DNA of 64,000 nucleotides from Myxococcales bacterium (GCA_030652255.1 JAUSAZ010000047.1:62001-126000), one strand, 5' to 3'. Positions 38,626 to 48,069 are shown, counted from the stretch's first letter. Numbers and translations: made by a program. The notes: generated by a model from the letters alone, not told the origin.

Positions 38626-38650
38626 CACCCACCCCTGCCCGGTGTCCAAT
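38622..38650 (+). promoter_or_regulatory. Probable late promoter
   Basis: TTGACA (38622-38627), 17 bases, TCCAAT (38645-38650): a perfect -35 with a 4/6 -10. It sits at the end of the early genes and in front of the whole packaging-head-tail run, the expected place for late transcription to start. Confidence 0.55.
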
Positions 38651-38750
38651 GCGGCAATCGGGCTACCGCTACCAGCGGTCGACGTGCGTCCGGCGCTCTT
38701 GAGCACCTGCACCGACCCAGCGAGCGAGTGACCCGTCACCCCCTCCCCGC

Positions 38751-39011
38751 ATGCCGCCCACCTGGCTCTCCGTCGACGCGTTCCGTCGGCTCCGCTGCCT
38801 CCAGGTGCGCCGCGCCCGCATGGTGCTCGCCGCCTGGGAAGCGGCGTGGCGCGCCTACGACGCCAACCCGCCCGCGGCCCTCGTTCCGGATGTCCCCCGC
38901 GTGCGGCGGGTGAAGGGACGCCGCGGACCCCCCGCTCTCCAGGTGCTCGCCGCCGACGTCGCCGCGCTCTACGCGCTCGACGTGGCAGACGTGCACCAGC
39001 TCGCTGCCTGA
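38751..39011 (+). CDS. Small hypothetical protein, first late gene (86 aa)
   Basis: A basic, helical protein (FRRLRCLQVRRARMVLAAWEAAW) with no known domain. It is the first gene after the late promoter, directly before the packaging genes. ATG chosen; no strong Shine-Dalgarno sequence is visible. Confidence 0.5.
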   Translation: MPPTWLSVDAFRRLRCLQVRRARMVLAAWEAAWRAYDANPPAALVPDVPRVRRVKGRRGPPALQVLAADVAALYALDVADVHQLAA

Positions 39012-39018
39012 GGACACC

Positions 39019-39396
39019 ATGCCGAAGCCCGACAACACCCTGAACACCGAAGCCCTCGCCGCGACCATCCGCGAGCTCGAGGAGAGCAACGCCACCCTGG
39101 CGCAGCGCGTGGGCGAGCTCAGCGCCGACGTCGAGGCGCGCGACGCCGCCCTGGCGCAGCGCGACCACGGCATCGACCAGCTGAACCGCCAGATCGAGGA
39201 GTTGGCGCACCGCTGCGACGCCAGCGCCCGCGAGGTCGAAGGGCTCCACGACGAACTGCGCCGCCGCGCCTCGGGCGCCCCGCTCGCCCTCGACATCACC
39301 GCGCTGCTCGACCTGCACCGCATCTCGGGCGAGGAGCGCTACCTCGCGACGGCGCGCCGCCTCGGCGACGAGCTCGCCGCGCAGCACGACGACTGA
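39019..39396 (+). CDS. Coiled-coil protein upstream of terminase (125 aa)
   Basis: Residues 12-80 form a continuous heptad-like coiled coil (IRELEESNATLAQRVGELSA...). The C-terminal 40 residues look like a small helical domain. It may be a packaging or scaffold helper; position is the only clue. Confidence 0.55.
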   Translation: MPKPDNTLNTEALAATIRELEESNATLAQRVGELSADVEARDAALAQRDHGIDQLNRQIEELAHRCDASAREVEGLHDELRRRASGAPLALDITALLDLHRISGEERYLATARRLGDELAAQHDD

Positions 39397-39402
39397 TCTC
39401 CC

Positions 39403-39981
39403 ATGTCCCGCCCACTCACCTACGACGCGGGCCTCCATGAGCGCGTCACCGAGGCGCTCAGGAAGGGCGCCACGATGCGCGACGCGGTCGCTGTCGCGGG
39501 CGGCGAGTGGCGGACGTTCTGCCGCTGGCTGAAGGCCGGGCGGATCGCCCTAGAGAACGCCGCGCGCGCCCCCGGCGTGAAGCTCCGCGCGGGCGGCGAC
39601 CCTCGCTTCTCCGACCTCGCCCGCGACGTCGACCGGGCCCTGCGCGAGAGCGACGTCGCGCTGGTGGGTATGATCCGCGCGGCCGCCCAGGGCCTGCCCA
39701 GGGTCGAGGCCGCGGACGGCCGGCCCGAGCAGCGCGCCATCCCCGGCGACTGGAGGGCCGCCGCGTTCCTGTTGGAGTTCCGCGCGGGCGCCCCGCTCCG
39801 GCGCGCGCAGCTCACGAAGACGAAGGCCGAGGCCGAGGTCGCAACGAAGCGCGCCGACGGCAGCCTGGTCGACAAGCACGACGTCACCAGCGGCGGCAAG
39901 CCGATCGGTGACCTGACCATGGAGGAGATCGATGCGCGCATCGCCGCGGCCGAGCAGCGCCGCCGCGATCGCGGCGACTGA
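39403..39981 (+). CDS. Terminase small subunit (probable)
   Basis: The 192-residue protein has an N-terminal HTH (ALRKGATMRDAVAVAGGEWRTFCRWLKAG given as ATMRDAVAVAGGEWRTFCRW) of the type used to recognise phage DNA. A helical oligomerisation region follows, with a C-terminal tail (LTMEEIDARIAAAEQRRR) that overlaps the large-subunit start. Gene order and fold fit TerS. Confidence 0.72.
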   Translation: MSRPLTYDAGLHERVTEALRKGATMRDAVAVAGGEWRTFCRWLKAGRIALENAARAPGVKLRAGGDPRFSDLARDVDRALRESDVALVGMIRAAAQGLPRVEAADGRPEQRAIPGDWRAAAFLLEFRAGAPLRRAQLTKTKAEAEVATKRADGSLVDKHDVTSGGKPIGDLTMEEIDARIAAAEQRRRDRGD

Positions 39982-41539
39982 GCTCCGCGCGCTGAAGGCG
40001 GAGAAGCTCCGCCGCCTCGAGGCCGAGGAGCGGGCCTCCGAGACGCTGCTGGAGTACGTCCCGCGGGTCTCACCGGGCTACCTCGCCCCGGAGCACCTGG
40101 CGCGGGTCGCCGAGCTCTTCGACCGCATCCGCCGCGGCGAGCGCGTGCGGGCCTGCGTGTCGGTCCCGACCCAGCACGGCAAGACCGAGCTGGTGCTCCA
40201 CGGCATCGCGCAGATCCTCGGCCAGCACCCCACCTGGCCGGTCATCTACTCGACCTACCAGAAGGAGCAGACCAACGAGAAGTCGTACCGGTGCCGCGCC
40301 ATCGCGCGCGCCGCCGGCGTCGACCTCGCCGCCGACCGGCAGAACCTCAGCATGTGGCGGACGGCCGCCGGCGGGGGCTGCCTGTTCACCAGCGTCGACG
40401 GCCCCGGCTCGGGCCAGCCCGCGGCGCTCGGGGTTATCGACGACCCCTACAAGAACCGCGAGGCGGCGCTCTCCGAGGCGACGCGGCGCTCGGTCCGCTC
40501 GCACATGAGCTCGGTGATCCTCCAGCGCGGGCAGGAGGGCATGAGCCTCCTGGTGATCCACACCCGCTGGTGCGACCCGGACCTCATCGGGGAGATCGAG
40601 GCGGGCGCGTTCGGCGAGGGGTGGGAGATCATCAACCTCCCGATGCTCGGGGAGCTCGACGCGCGCGGGAAGCTCGTCCCGTCGCCGCGCCCCTACACCA
40701 CCGCGACCCACGTCCTCAACCCGCGGCGGGAGCTGCCCGACGGCCGCGCCTTCGGCTGGACCCTGGAGGGCGCGGTCGCGCACCTCTGCAACACCCCCGA
40801 GGCCGAGGCCGAGGCGATGCTCCAGGGCAAGCCCCGGCGCAGCGTCGACGGCGCCCTCTGGACCTGGGACCACATCGTCCCCTGGCGGGTGCCGGTGGCG
40901 CCCTCGCTCTCCCGGTGCGAGGTCTACGTCGACCCCAACCAGAGCGACGAGGCCCGCGCGGCGAAGGCCGACGACGCGGGCGTGGTGACCATCGCCCGGG
41001 GCGCCGACGGCCGGGGCTACGTGCTCGACGACGCGAGCGCGCACGCAGGGGTCAAGGGCTGGGTCGGGCGCGCGGTGGCGAGCTACCGCAAGCACAAGGC
41101 TCACAGCATCTGCGCGGAGTCGGACGGCGGCGGCGCCCTCATCGAGGAGGCCATCGTCGGATGGCTGCTCCAGGAGGCCCTCGACAAGACCCGCGCCACC
41201 GGTCGCTACCATGAGCCCGAGCGCATCCTCGTGCGCCTGGTGAAGGTGGGCGCCCGCGGCGACAAGCGGGGCCGCGCCGAGACGGTGCGCGATCTCTACG
41301 GCGAGCCCCTCACCGGACGCGCGAGCCTCGTGTCCCACGTGGGTCCCGGCTTCGCGGCGCTCGAGCACACGATGACCCACCACGACTACGCGACGTCGCG
41401 GGTCTCCCCGGGCTGCATCGACGCGCTCTCGCTCGGGCTCACCGAGCTGATGCTCCAGGGCACCACGCCCGTCATCTCCCAGGAGGCCGTGCGCAAGCTC
41501 GTCGCGAGCGCCCGCGGCCTCCTCGCTCCCCGCGCATGA
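39932..41539 (+). CDS. Terminase large subunit
   Basis: The 535-residue packaging motor has Walker A VPTQHGKTELV (about 75-85), Walker B GVIDDPYKN, a coupling SSVILQRGQEG, and RNase H-like nuclease residues (CEVYVDPNQS, CAESDGGGALIEEA). It resembles the large terminases of Mu-like and related phages. ATG 39932 is 50 bases inside the small subunit; a slightly later start is possible. Confidence 0.9.
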   Translation: MRASPRPSSAAAIAATELRALKAEKLRRLEAEERASETLLEYVPRVSPGYLAPEHLARVAELFDRIRRGERVRACVSVPTQHGKTELVLHGIAQILGQHPTWPVIYSTYQKEQTNEKSYRCRAIARAAGVDLAADRQNLSMWRTAAGGGCLFTSVDGPGSGQPAALGVIDDPYKNREAALSEATRRSVRSHMSSVILQRGQEGMSLLVIHTRWCDPDLIGEIEAGAFGEGWEIINLPMLGELDARGKLVPSPRPYTTATHVLNPRRELPDGRAFGWTLEGAVAHLCNTPEAEAEAMLQGKPRRSVDGALWTWDHIVPWRVPVAPSLSRCEVYVDPNQSDEARAAKADDAGVVTIARGADGRGYVLDDASAHAGVKGWVGRAVASYRKHKAHSICAESDGGGALIEEAIVGWLLQEALDKTRATGRYHEPERILVRLVKVGARGDKRGRAETVRDLYGEPLTGRASLVSHVGPGFAALEHTMTHHDYATSRVSPGCIDALSLGLTELMLQGTTPVISQEAVRKLVASARGLLAPRA

Positions 41540-42990
41540 ACCCCTTCGCCCGCGCCTACTCCTACGTCCGCGGCGTCGCCGCCCGGTTCGCGAAGGCCGC
41601 GTCGCGCCTCGTGCGGCCGCGCCTGCCGGCCGACACCGGCGCGCCGGTCGTGGTGGTGCATCGCCTGGGCGAGGCGAAGAAGAAGACCGACCAGCTGCGC
41701 CCGGGCACCGCCGCCTGGGACCGCACCTTCGAGACCGTCAAGCGCATCATCTCGGCGCACGAGGCCGGCGAGTTCGCGGCGAGCGCGCTGCTCGCCGACG
41801 CCCTGGACCGCAACCCCCGCATCCACGGGGCGCTCAACAACCGCTGCCTCGGGGTGGTGGGCTCACCCTTCACCATCCTGCCCGGCCTCGGGCACAAGCA
41901 GCGCGTCGGCGCCGCCGCCAAGGCCCTCGACGCCGACTGGCCCACCATCGCCGGGGAGGAGACCGCCAGCGAGATCCTGCGCGGTCTCGTCACCATGGGG
42001 TTCTGCCTCTGCGCGGTGAACGTCGTCCGCGGCCGCGGGCGATGGATCCCGCGCCTCACGACCTGGCACCCGACCAACCTCCGCTACGACTGGGACCGCC
42101 AGTGCTTCATCGCCCTCACCGCGCAGGGCGAGGTCGAGGTGGTGCCGGGCGACGGCCGCTGGGTGCTCTTCAGCGCCGCCCGCTCGCGGCCCTGGATGCG
42201 CGGCGTACTACGCTGCCTCGGCCTCGTCGGCGAGGCCCGCGCCGCGGCGCTGCGCGACTGGAACCGCTGGTCGGAGAAGCACGGCCTCCCGATCGTCGAG
42301 CTGCAGGTGCCCGACTCGAAGGCGGAGAGCGACGACACGCAGGTCTGGTTCGACCAGATGCGCGACCTCGCGACGGACACCACCATCGTCAGCCCCCAGG
42401 GCGACGACGGGAAGGCCAGCTACAAGGTCAACCTCATCGAGCCGAAGGACCCGGCGCACGAGGGCTTCAAGACCCTGATCGAGCGCCAGGACGGCGACGT
42501 CTCCATCGCGATCGAGGGCTCCAACCTCTCCACCGAGAACGCCTCGGTGGGCGCGAAGGCCTCGGCGCAGACCGGCATCGGGGTGAAGCAGGACCTCCGC
42601 GAGGCGGACGCGTACCTGCTCGCGACGGCCTTCTACGATCAGGTGCTCCGCCTCTGGGCCCTGTGGAACTTCGGCGACGCGGACCTCGCCCCGTGGGCCG
42701 TCTACGACCCGACGCCACCCGAGGACCTCGCGAAGCGCGCCGAGACGCAGACCGCCGCCGCCGGCATGGTCACCGCGTGGCAGGCCGCCCTCAAGACCTT
42801 CGGTGAGCAGACGCGCGAGGTCGACGTCGACGCCGTGGCCGAGGAGTACGGCGTCCGCCTCCGGGTGGTCGCCGCGCCGCCCGCCGACGACGAGGCCGAC
42901 GAGGCCGACGACGAGACCCCCGAGGTGCGCGCCGCCCACGCGAGCGCGCGCCGCTTCCTCCACCGCCAGCGCTACCGGATGGCCGCATGA
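41536..42990 (+). CDS. Portal protein (DUF935, Mu gp29-like)
   Basis: The 484-residue protein contains RTFETVKRIISAHEAGEF, NNRCLGVVGSPFTILPG, LTTWHPTNLRYDW and WSEKHGLPIVELQVP, patterns of the DUF935 portal family. It forms the ring for DNA entry at one capsid vertex. ATG in an ATGA overlap with terminase; its stop overlaps the protease start. Confidence 0.86.
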   Translation: MNPFARAYSYVRGVAARFAKAASRLVRPRLPADTGAPVVVVHRLGEAKKKTDQLRPGTAAWDRTFETVKRIISAHEAGEFAASALLADALDRNPRIHGALNNRCLGVVGSPFTILPGLGHKQRVGAAAKALDADWPTIAGEETASEILRGLVTMGFCLCAVNVVRGRGRWIPRLTTWHPTNLRYDWDRQCFIALTAQGEVEVVPGDGRWVLFSAARSRPWMRGVLRCLGLVGEARAAALRDWNRWSEKHGLPIVELQVPDSKAESDDTQVWFDQMRDLATDTTIVSPQGDDGKASYKVNLIEPKDPAHEGFKTLIERQDGDVSIAIEGSNLSTENASVGAKASAQTGIGVKQDLREADAYLLATAFYDQVLRLWALWNFGDADLAPWAVYDPTPPEDLAKRAETQTAAAGMVTAWQAALKTFGEQTREVDVDAVAEEYGVRLRVVAAPPADDEADEADDETPEVRAAHASARRFLHRQRYRMAA

Positions 42991-44351
42991 ACAACCCCGC
43001 GATCCCCACCAACGCGGCCACCGAGCTGCTCGCCTTCGAGTCGGGCGGCCCGGTGCTGCTCCACTCCCTCGAGTCGCTCGCCCGCTGGGCCGCGCGCGTC
43101 CCGCTCGCCCGCGGCGCTGACGGGTACCTGCTGCCCTTCGGCATGGTCGGCGACGTCGCCGTCGTGAGCGTCGACGGCCCGCTCATGCAGCGCGGCGGCT
43201 ACTACTACCCGGGCTACGACGGCATCGCCGACCAGGTCTGCGCGGCGCTCTCGGACGTGCGCACGACCGCGGTGGTGATGAAGATCAACAGCCCCGGCGG
43301 CGAGGTCGCCGGGTGCTTCGAGGCGGTGCGCGTGATGCGCGAGGCAGCGGCGCGCGCGGGCAAGCCGCTGGTCGCCTACGCCGACGAGATGGCGCTCTCG
43401 GGTGGGTACGCGCTCGCCTGCGCGGCCTCCTCCATCTTCCTCCCGCCCCTCGGCCAGCTGGGGAGCGTCGGCGCCATGTCGGTGCTGCGCGACCGCACGA
43501 AGATGAACGAGGAGATCGGCCTCAAGGTCGTCGTGATCCGCTCGGGGCCGTTCAAGGCCGAGGGCCACCCGGACCTCCCCATCACCGACGACGCTGTCAC
43601 CCGCGAGCAGGCCGTCATCGACCGCATGGCGCGCACCTTCGCCGAGCACGTCTCGACCGCCCGCGGGCTCGGCGCCGACAAGGTGCTGGCCCTCGGCGCC
43701 GACGTGCTCTGGGGCCCCGACGCCGTCGCGGCGCGCCTCGCCGACGACGTCTGCACCTTCACCGAATGCCTCGCCCGCGCCGCCGCGCTGGGCATGAAGA
43801 CCACCGCCGCACGCGCGGCCAACGCCACGAGGAAGACCATGGACGAGTTCGCGAAGAAGGCCCTGAGCGCCCTGGGCACCGACAACCCCGACGAGGCCCT
43901 CGGCCGCCTCTCCGCCTGGAAGGACTCGCACGAGCGCCTCCCGGCCGTCTCGGCCGAGCTCGCGACGCTGCGCAGCGCCGCCGAGGCCACCACCGAGGCC
44001 CAGCGCGCGGCGAAGGCGAAGGTCGACCGCGAGGCCGTCGTCGCCGAGGGCGAGCGCACGATGAAGGTCACCCCCGCCGAGGCCGCGCAGATCCGCGCCG
44101 GCGAGGGCTGGCTCGGGGGGCAGTCCACCGAGCAGCTCCGCGCGATGGTGGCCGAGCGCCGCCCGCTCGCGGACCTCGCTGCCCCGCAGCCGAAGGTGGG
44201 GAAGATCGCCGTGCCGACCACCCCCGGCGCCCCGGCCGGTGAGGTGACGCTCTCCGCGCGGGAGATCGAGATCGCCCGCCAGATGGGCAACGACCCCGAC
44301 GAGGTGCTCGCCACCAAGCGCGCCAACCTCGGCCTCCCGCCCGTCCGCTGA
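42987..44351 (+). CDS. S49-type head maturation protease with C-terminal scaffold
   Basis: The N-terminal 290 residues are a SppA/S49 peptidase: INSPGGEVAGCF, catalytic Ser near residue 136 in ALSGGYALA, and GSVGAMSV, with Lys candidates in VVIRSGPFKAEGHPD. The C-terminal 160 residues (ERTMKVTPAEAAQI..., heptad-rich) resemble a capsid scaffold, as in Mu gene I/Z. So it would both help assemble and mature the head. Confidence 0.88.
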   Translation: MNNPAIPTNAATELLAFESGGPVLLHSLESLARWAARVPLARGADGYLLPFGMVGDVAVVSVDGPLMQRGGYYYPGYDGIADQVCAALSDVRTTAVVMKINSPGGEVAGCFEAVRVMREAAARAGKPLVAYADEMALSGGYALACAASSIFLPPLGQLGSVGAMSVLRDRTKMNEEIGLKVVVIRSGPFKAEGHPDLPITDDAVTREQAVIDRMARTFAEHVSTARGLGADKVLALGADVLWGPDAVAARLADDVCTFTECLARAAALGMKTTAARAANATRKTMDEFAKKALSALGTDNPDEALGRLSAWKDSHERLPAVSAELATLRSAAEATTEAQRAAKAKVDREAVVAEGERTMKVTPAEAAQIRAGEGWLGGQSTEQLRAMVAERRPLADLAAPQPKVGKIAVPTTPGAPAGEVTLSAREIEIARQMGNDPDEVLATKRANLGLPPVR

Positions 44352-44432
44352 GCTCCCGGGCGCCCCACCCGGCGCGCCCTCGCCTCCGCCTCCCGCTGAA
44401 CCCCTCACCAGACCCCTGACCGGAGACCCCGC

Positions 44433-45305
44433 ATGAGCAACATCACCACCGACCGCAAGGTCGACGGGCTCGGGCACGACCCGCTCGCCCGCCGCTTCCG
44501 CCTCCCCGTCGCCGCGGCGACGCTCCTCTACTCCGGCGCCCTCATCATGGGCAACGCCCTGGGCTACGCCGCCAACGCCGTCGAGGGCGCGGGCAACGGC
44601 GACCTCGTCGTGCACGGCATCGCGTGCAGGCGCGTCGACAACAGCGCCGGCGCCGCGGGGGACCTGTCCGTCGACGTCGAGCGCACCATCGCCGACTTCA
44701 CCAACGGCACGGGCACCAACGCCATCACCATCGCCGACGTGGGCCGCATGGCCTACGCCATCGACAACCAGACCCTCTCCCGCCACAACGGCGGCAACAC
44801 CCGCCCCTGCGTCGGGCGCATCCACTCCATCACCGCCACCGGGCGCATCATGGTGGAGGTGGGCTCGCACGCGGCGTCCCCGGGCACCCCGGGCGGCGGA
44901 GACCTGGTGCTCACCGCCGGCGCCGACCTCTCGGCCGCGCAGTACCACTTCGTGAAGCTCGACGGCTCCGGCGACGTCGTCCTCTGCTCGGCCGCGGGCG
45001 AGGAGCCCCTGGGCGTCCTCCAGAACGCCCCGGAGGCGACCGAGCCCGCCATCGTCCGCTACGACGGCGTCACGCAGCTGGTGGGCTCGACCAACCTCGC
45101 CGTCGGCGCGCGGGTGGCCACGACCAACGCGGGCCGCGCGAAGGCCGTCGTGACGGGTCGCACCGACACCGACGCCGGCGCCACCAACGACCCCCTGGTG
45201 GGCTCGCACGCCGCCGCGATCCTCCTCGGCGCGATCTCCGGCGACGGCGTCGCGGCCAAGGCGCTCCTGCGCTTGAGCGGCGCGGTGCCGCAGACCGCCT
45301 CCTAA
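44433..45305 (+). CDS. Head decoration-like protein (290 aa)
   Basis: Gly/Ala/Thr-rich beta protein. Repeats such as LVVHGIACRRVDNSAGAAGDL, VEVGSHAASPGTPGGGDL and LGVLQNAPEATEPAIVRYDGV match the DUF2190/decoration type fold (phage lambda D-like) placed before the capsid gene. It follows the protease by 81 bases. Confidence 0.65.
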   Translation: MSNITTDRKVDGLGHDPLARRFRLPVAAATLLYSGALIMGNALGYAANAVEGAGNGDLVVHGIACRRVDNSAGAAGDLSVDVERTIADFTNGTGTNAITIADVGRMAYAIDNQTLSRHNGGNTRPCVGRIHSITATGRIMVEVGSHAASPGTPGGGDLVLTAGADLSAAQYHFVKLDGSGDVVLCSAAGEEPLGVLQNAPEATEPAIVRYDGVTQLVGSTNLAVGARVATTNAGRAKAVVTGRTDTDAGATNDPLVGSHAAAILLGAISGDGVAAKALLRLSGAVPQTAS

Positions 45306-45325
45306 GCCCTCCGCCTCCCTGCGCC

Positions 45326-45347
45326 GGGTGCGGCTCACAGCACCCGC
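45326..45347 (+). terminator. Hairpin between decoration and capsid genes
   Basis: CGGGTGC, 8-base loop, GCACCCG lies in the 96-base gap before the capsid gene. There is no T-run; it could protect the capsid mRNA 5' end or weaken upstream transcription. Confidence 0.3.
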
Positions 45348-45401
45348 CCGGCGCGCCCGCGCCTCCCCCCTCTCACGACCCCCGACTGAACGGAGACCAT
45401 C

Positions 45402-46349
45402 ATGGCCCAGGACATCATGCACGAGGACGTCGAAGCGGCGTTCCAGAACTTCGACACGCGCTTCCGCCAGGGCATCAAGGCGGCCGCGCCCTGGTGGCAG
45501 CTCTTCGCCACCGTCCTCACCTCCGACACGGAGGAGGAGGTGCACTCGTGGCTGCAGCTCATCCCGGGCCTCGAGGAGTGGGTCACCGAGCGCAACACCT
45601 CGTCGATCGCCGCGAGCGCGTACCGGCTCAAGAACAAGGACTTCAACCGCGACGCGAAGGTGCCGCGCAACAAGTTCGCCGACGACAAGCTCGGCATGTT
45701 CGCGCCCATCTTCGAGCAGCTCGGCATGCACGCCGCGAAGTTCGGCGACCGCCAGGTCGCGCGCCTGATGAAGATCGGGCACGACTCGACGCAACCCGAC
45801 GCGATCTGCTTCGACGGCAAGCCCTTCTACGCGACGGACCACCCCGTCGACGTGAACCGCCCCGCGGCGGGCACGTTCTCCAACTACCTCGCCAACACCG
45901 CGCTCACCGAGGCGAACTTCGAGACGGCGCTCACGGCCATCTCGCAGTTCACCCTCGAGGACGGGCAGCCGCTCGGCCTCATGGCGACGGACCTCACGGT
46001 CCCGATGGCCCTGCGCGGCACCGCGCTGCGCATCGCCGAGGCGGGCATCGTGCAGTCGGCGAGCGCCAACGCCGGCGTCACCAACATCAACCAGGGCGTC
46101 GTGCGCGTGAAGGTGCTCCCCGAGCTCTCCGGCAGCGCGAGCGACAACAAGAGCTGGTACCTGTCGGTCACCAACCAGCCGATCAAGCCGTTCATCCACC
46201 AGCTGCGCGAGGCGATCCGCCTCGGCATCCTCTTCGGGCTCGACTCCGAGCACTGCAAGAAGAACAAGGAGCTGGTGTTCGGCGCCGAGGGGCGCGCGGC
46301 CTTCGGCTACTCGTTCCCGCAGCTGAGCATCAAGGGCGTCGGTCCCTGA
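45402..46349 (+). CDS. Major capsid protein (Mu gpT-like)
   Basis: The 315-residue protein has the Mu gpT family pattern: EAAFQNFDTRFRQGI, LQLIPGLEEWV, YRLKNKDF, VPRNKFADDKLGMFAPIFEQLG (given in two parts), FDGKPFYATDHP, and WYLSVTNQPIKPFIHQLRE. AACGGAGACC lies before the ATG. It builds the head shell. Confidence 0.9.
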   Translation: MAQDIMHEDVEAAFQNFDTRFRQGIKAAAPWWQLFATVLTSDTEEEVHSWLQLIPGLEEWVTERNTSSIAASAYRLKNKDFNRDAKVPRNKFADDKLGMFAPIFEQLGMHAAKFGDRQVARLMKIGHDSTQPDAICFDGKPFYATDHPVDVNRPAAGTFSNYLANTALTEANFETALTAISQFTLEDGQPLGLMATDLTVPMALRGTALRIAEAGIVQSASANAGVTNINQGVVRVKVLPELSGSASDNKSWYLSVTNQPIKPFIHQLREAIRLGILFGLDSEHCKKNKELVFGAEGRAAFGYSFPQLSIKGVGP

Positions 46350-46358
46350 GCTGACCCC

Positions 46359-47060
46359 GTGACGACCCCCGCCTACCAGGAGTTCGTGACGCTGGGGGAC
46401 TTCCTCCGGCTGGGGCTGCCCCCCGAGGCGCTCCGCACGGCCCGCACGACGCACGCGCCCATCACCCCCACCGGGGCGGGCGCGGGCCTCGTCGTGCCTG
46501 CGGGGTGCCTCGACGTGGCCGCCCTCGAGCTCGACCAGCTCGCGGTGCGGGTGCAGGTCGTCGTGGGCGGGGTGCCGGGTGTTGCGACCTGGCGCTGGAG
46601 CCCCGACGGCGGCACCACGTGGACGACGGCGGCCACGACCCCCGCCACCGCGGCGGCGCCGCTCGTGATGCCCTGGGGCGTCCCGACTGGCGTCTCCGTG
46701 CGCTTCGTCGGCACGCTCGTCACCGGCGCGACCTACGCCTGGACGAGCGTCTCGGCGGTCGCCACCTGCCGGCGCGCCGGCAACGAGGAGATCGCGCGGT
46801 ACCTCGCCCGGGCGTTCACGCTCCCGCTCACCGAGGTGCCGACGGACGTGGTGCGGGACGGCTGCTGCATCATCGCTGCCGACGTCATGGCGGTGACCGG
46901 GTACCGCCCCGCCGACGGCGCCGACGAGCTCATCGAGAAGCGGGCGGCGGGCGCGCGCAAGCGCTTCGCCGAGGCGCAGCGCGGCGAGACGCAGCCGCGC
47001 GCGACGGAGGCCGCGCCGGCCGTGCGCGGGCCGCGCGTGAGCACCGGGACGCGGCGGTAG
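46359..47060 (+). CDS. gp36-like head-tail protein (DUF1320) with added N-terminal domain
   Basis: The C-terminal 90 residues (NEEIARYLARAFTLPLTEVP, IIAADVMAVTGYRP, RKRFAEAQRGE) match Mu gp36/DUF1320. The first 130 residues form an extra beta domain (VQVVVGGVPGVATWRWSPDGGTTW) that looks like an Ig-like or decoration fold. GTG start; the stop overlaps the next GTG. Confidence 0.75.
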   Translation: MTTPAYQEFVTLGDFLRLGLPPEALRTARTTHAPITPTGAGAGLVVPAGCLDVAALELDQLAVRVQVVVGGVPGVATWRWSPDGGTTWTTAATTPATAAAPLVMPWGVPTGVSVRFVGTLVTGATYAWTSVSAVATCRRAGNEEIARYLARAFTLPLTEVPTDVVRDGCCIIAADVMAVTGYRPADGADELIEKRAAGARKRFAEAQRGETQPRATEAAPAVRGPRVSTGTRR

Positions 47061-47521
47061 TGGGCCTCACCCGCTCGGGCCCGTCGCTCGACGTGCTGCT
47101 CGCGGCGCTCGATGACTGGTCCGACGGCACCGTCGCCCACGACGTGGCCGTCGGGCTGGCCGTCGAAGCACAGGGGCTCATCCGGCGGGGCTTCGACGAG
47201 GGCAGGGCGCCCGACGGCTCGAAGTGGGCGCCGCTCAAGCCCCAGCGCGACGGCCGGCCCTGGGTGTCGCGTCGGCCGCTCCGGAAGACCGACCGGCTCG
47301 CATCGTGGGCGACGGTCTACATCGTCGACCGCGACGGGTTCGTGTTCGCGGGCGTCCCCTGGGCCGCGGACTACGGGAAGTACCACCAGAGCGAGCTGCC
47401 GCGGACCTCGAACCTCCCGCGGCGCCCGTTCTATCCCGACGCCGCAGGGCTCTCCACCGGCTGGTCGATCGTCCTGAGCGAGGCCGCCGACGAGGCGGCG
47501 CGAGAGCACCTCCCCCGATGA
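47060..47521 (+). CDS. Phage virion morphogenesis protein (Mu gpG-like)
   Basis: GTG start (TAGTG overlap). RGFDEGRAPDGSKWAPLKPQ, then LRKTDRL, VYIVDRDGFVFAGVPWAADY and LPRRPFYP are typical of the gpG/virion morphogenesis family. It acts in head-tail joining. 153 residues, typical length. Confidence 0.85.
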   Translation: MGLTRSGPSLDVLLAALDDWSDGTVAHDVAVGLAVEAQGLIRRGFDEGRAPDGSKWAPLKPQRDGRPWVSRRPLRKTDRLASWATVYIVDRDGFVFAGVPWAADYGKYHQSELPRTSNLPRRPFYPDAAGLSTGWSIVLSEAADEAAREHLPR

Positions 47522-48069
47522 GCCGCACCCCCTTCGACGGCCTCGAGCACTTCGCCCGCGTGGTGATGGAGCGCCTCAACGCGGACGGGGGCGAGCGGGT
47601 CGAGCTGGACGTGTCGACCCGCGCGCGCGACTGGAACGGCTCCCCACCGCGCATCGTCTGGCGCCCCTCGCGCGACCGCTTCACGGGCGCCCAGAAGGTC
47701 GCGCGGAGCCACAACGGCCGCAGCCTCATCACCCGGATGGCGGGCGCGACCATCGACGTCTGGGGCGCCGCGAGCGCCGCCGGCGTCGATCCGGCGGTGA
47801 CCGACATCGGCGGGACCGAGGCCCTCGTCGCGCGCCTCTGCCGCGCGCTGGTGCTCACCGGCGGCCCGATGCCCTTCCTCGACATGCAGGGCGGCGCGTG
47901 GGTCGAGGCCCCCGGGCAGACCGCACTCGGTGACGCCTACACCCTCACGATCGCCGTCGCGATCGACGTCCCCAACCTCACCGTCCCGACCGTGCGCCCC
48001 ACCCGCGCGGTGCTCGTACGCCCCCACGGCACCCCCGGCGACGGCGACGTCGACGCGGGCGAGACCTGA
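47518..48069 (+). CDS. Putative tail completion/terminator protein (183 aa)
   Basis: ATG in an overlap with gpG. An alpha/beta protein with strands SRTRAR-like and AYTLTIAVAIDVPNLTVPTV near the C-terminus, resembling tail-terminator folds. Its place between gpG and sheath fits a head-tail connector or tail terminator (Mu gp37-like). The assignment comes mainly from gene order. Confidence 0.6.
   Translation: MSRTPFDGLEHFARVVMERLNADGGERVELDVSTRARDWNGSPPRIVWRPSRDRFTGAQKVARSHNGRSLITRMAGATIDVWGAASAAGVDPAVTDIGGTEALVARLCRALVLTGGPMPFLDMQGGAWVEAPGQTALGDAYTLTIAVAIDVPNLTVPTVRPTRAVLVRPHGTPGDGDVDAGET

Noticed and set aside
39932..41539. Mu-type transposition genes (A, B) to match the Mu-like head
   Set aside because: No DDE transposase or B-type ATPase is visible; a tyrosine integrase at a tRNA and a D5-type helicase indicate site-specific integration and episomal replication.
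42972..46454. 1160-codon minus-strand frame opposite the head genes
   Set aside because: An antisense shadow of the protease, decoration and capsid genes, which have recognisable families; composition is Gly/Ala/Arg/Val-rich noise.
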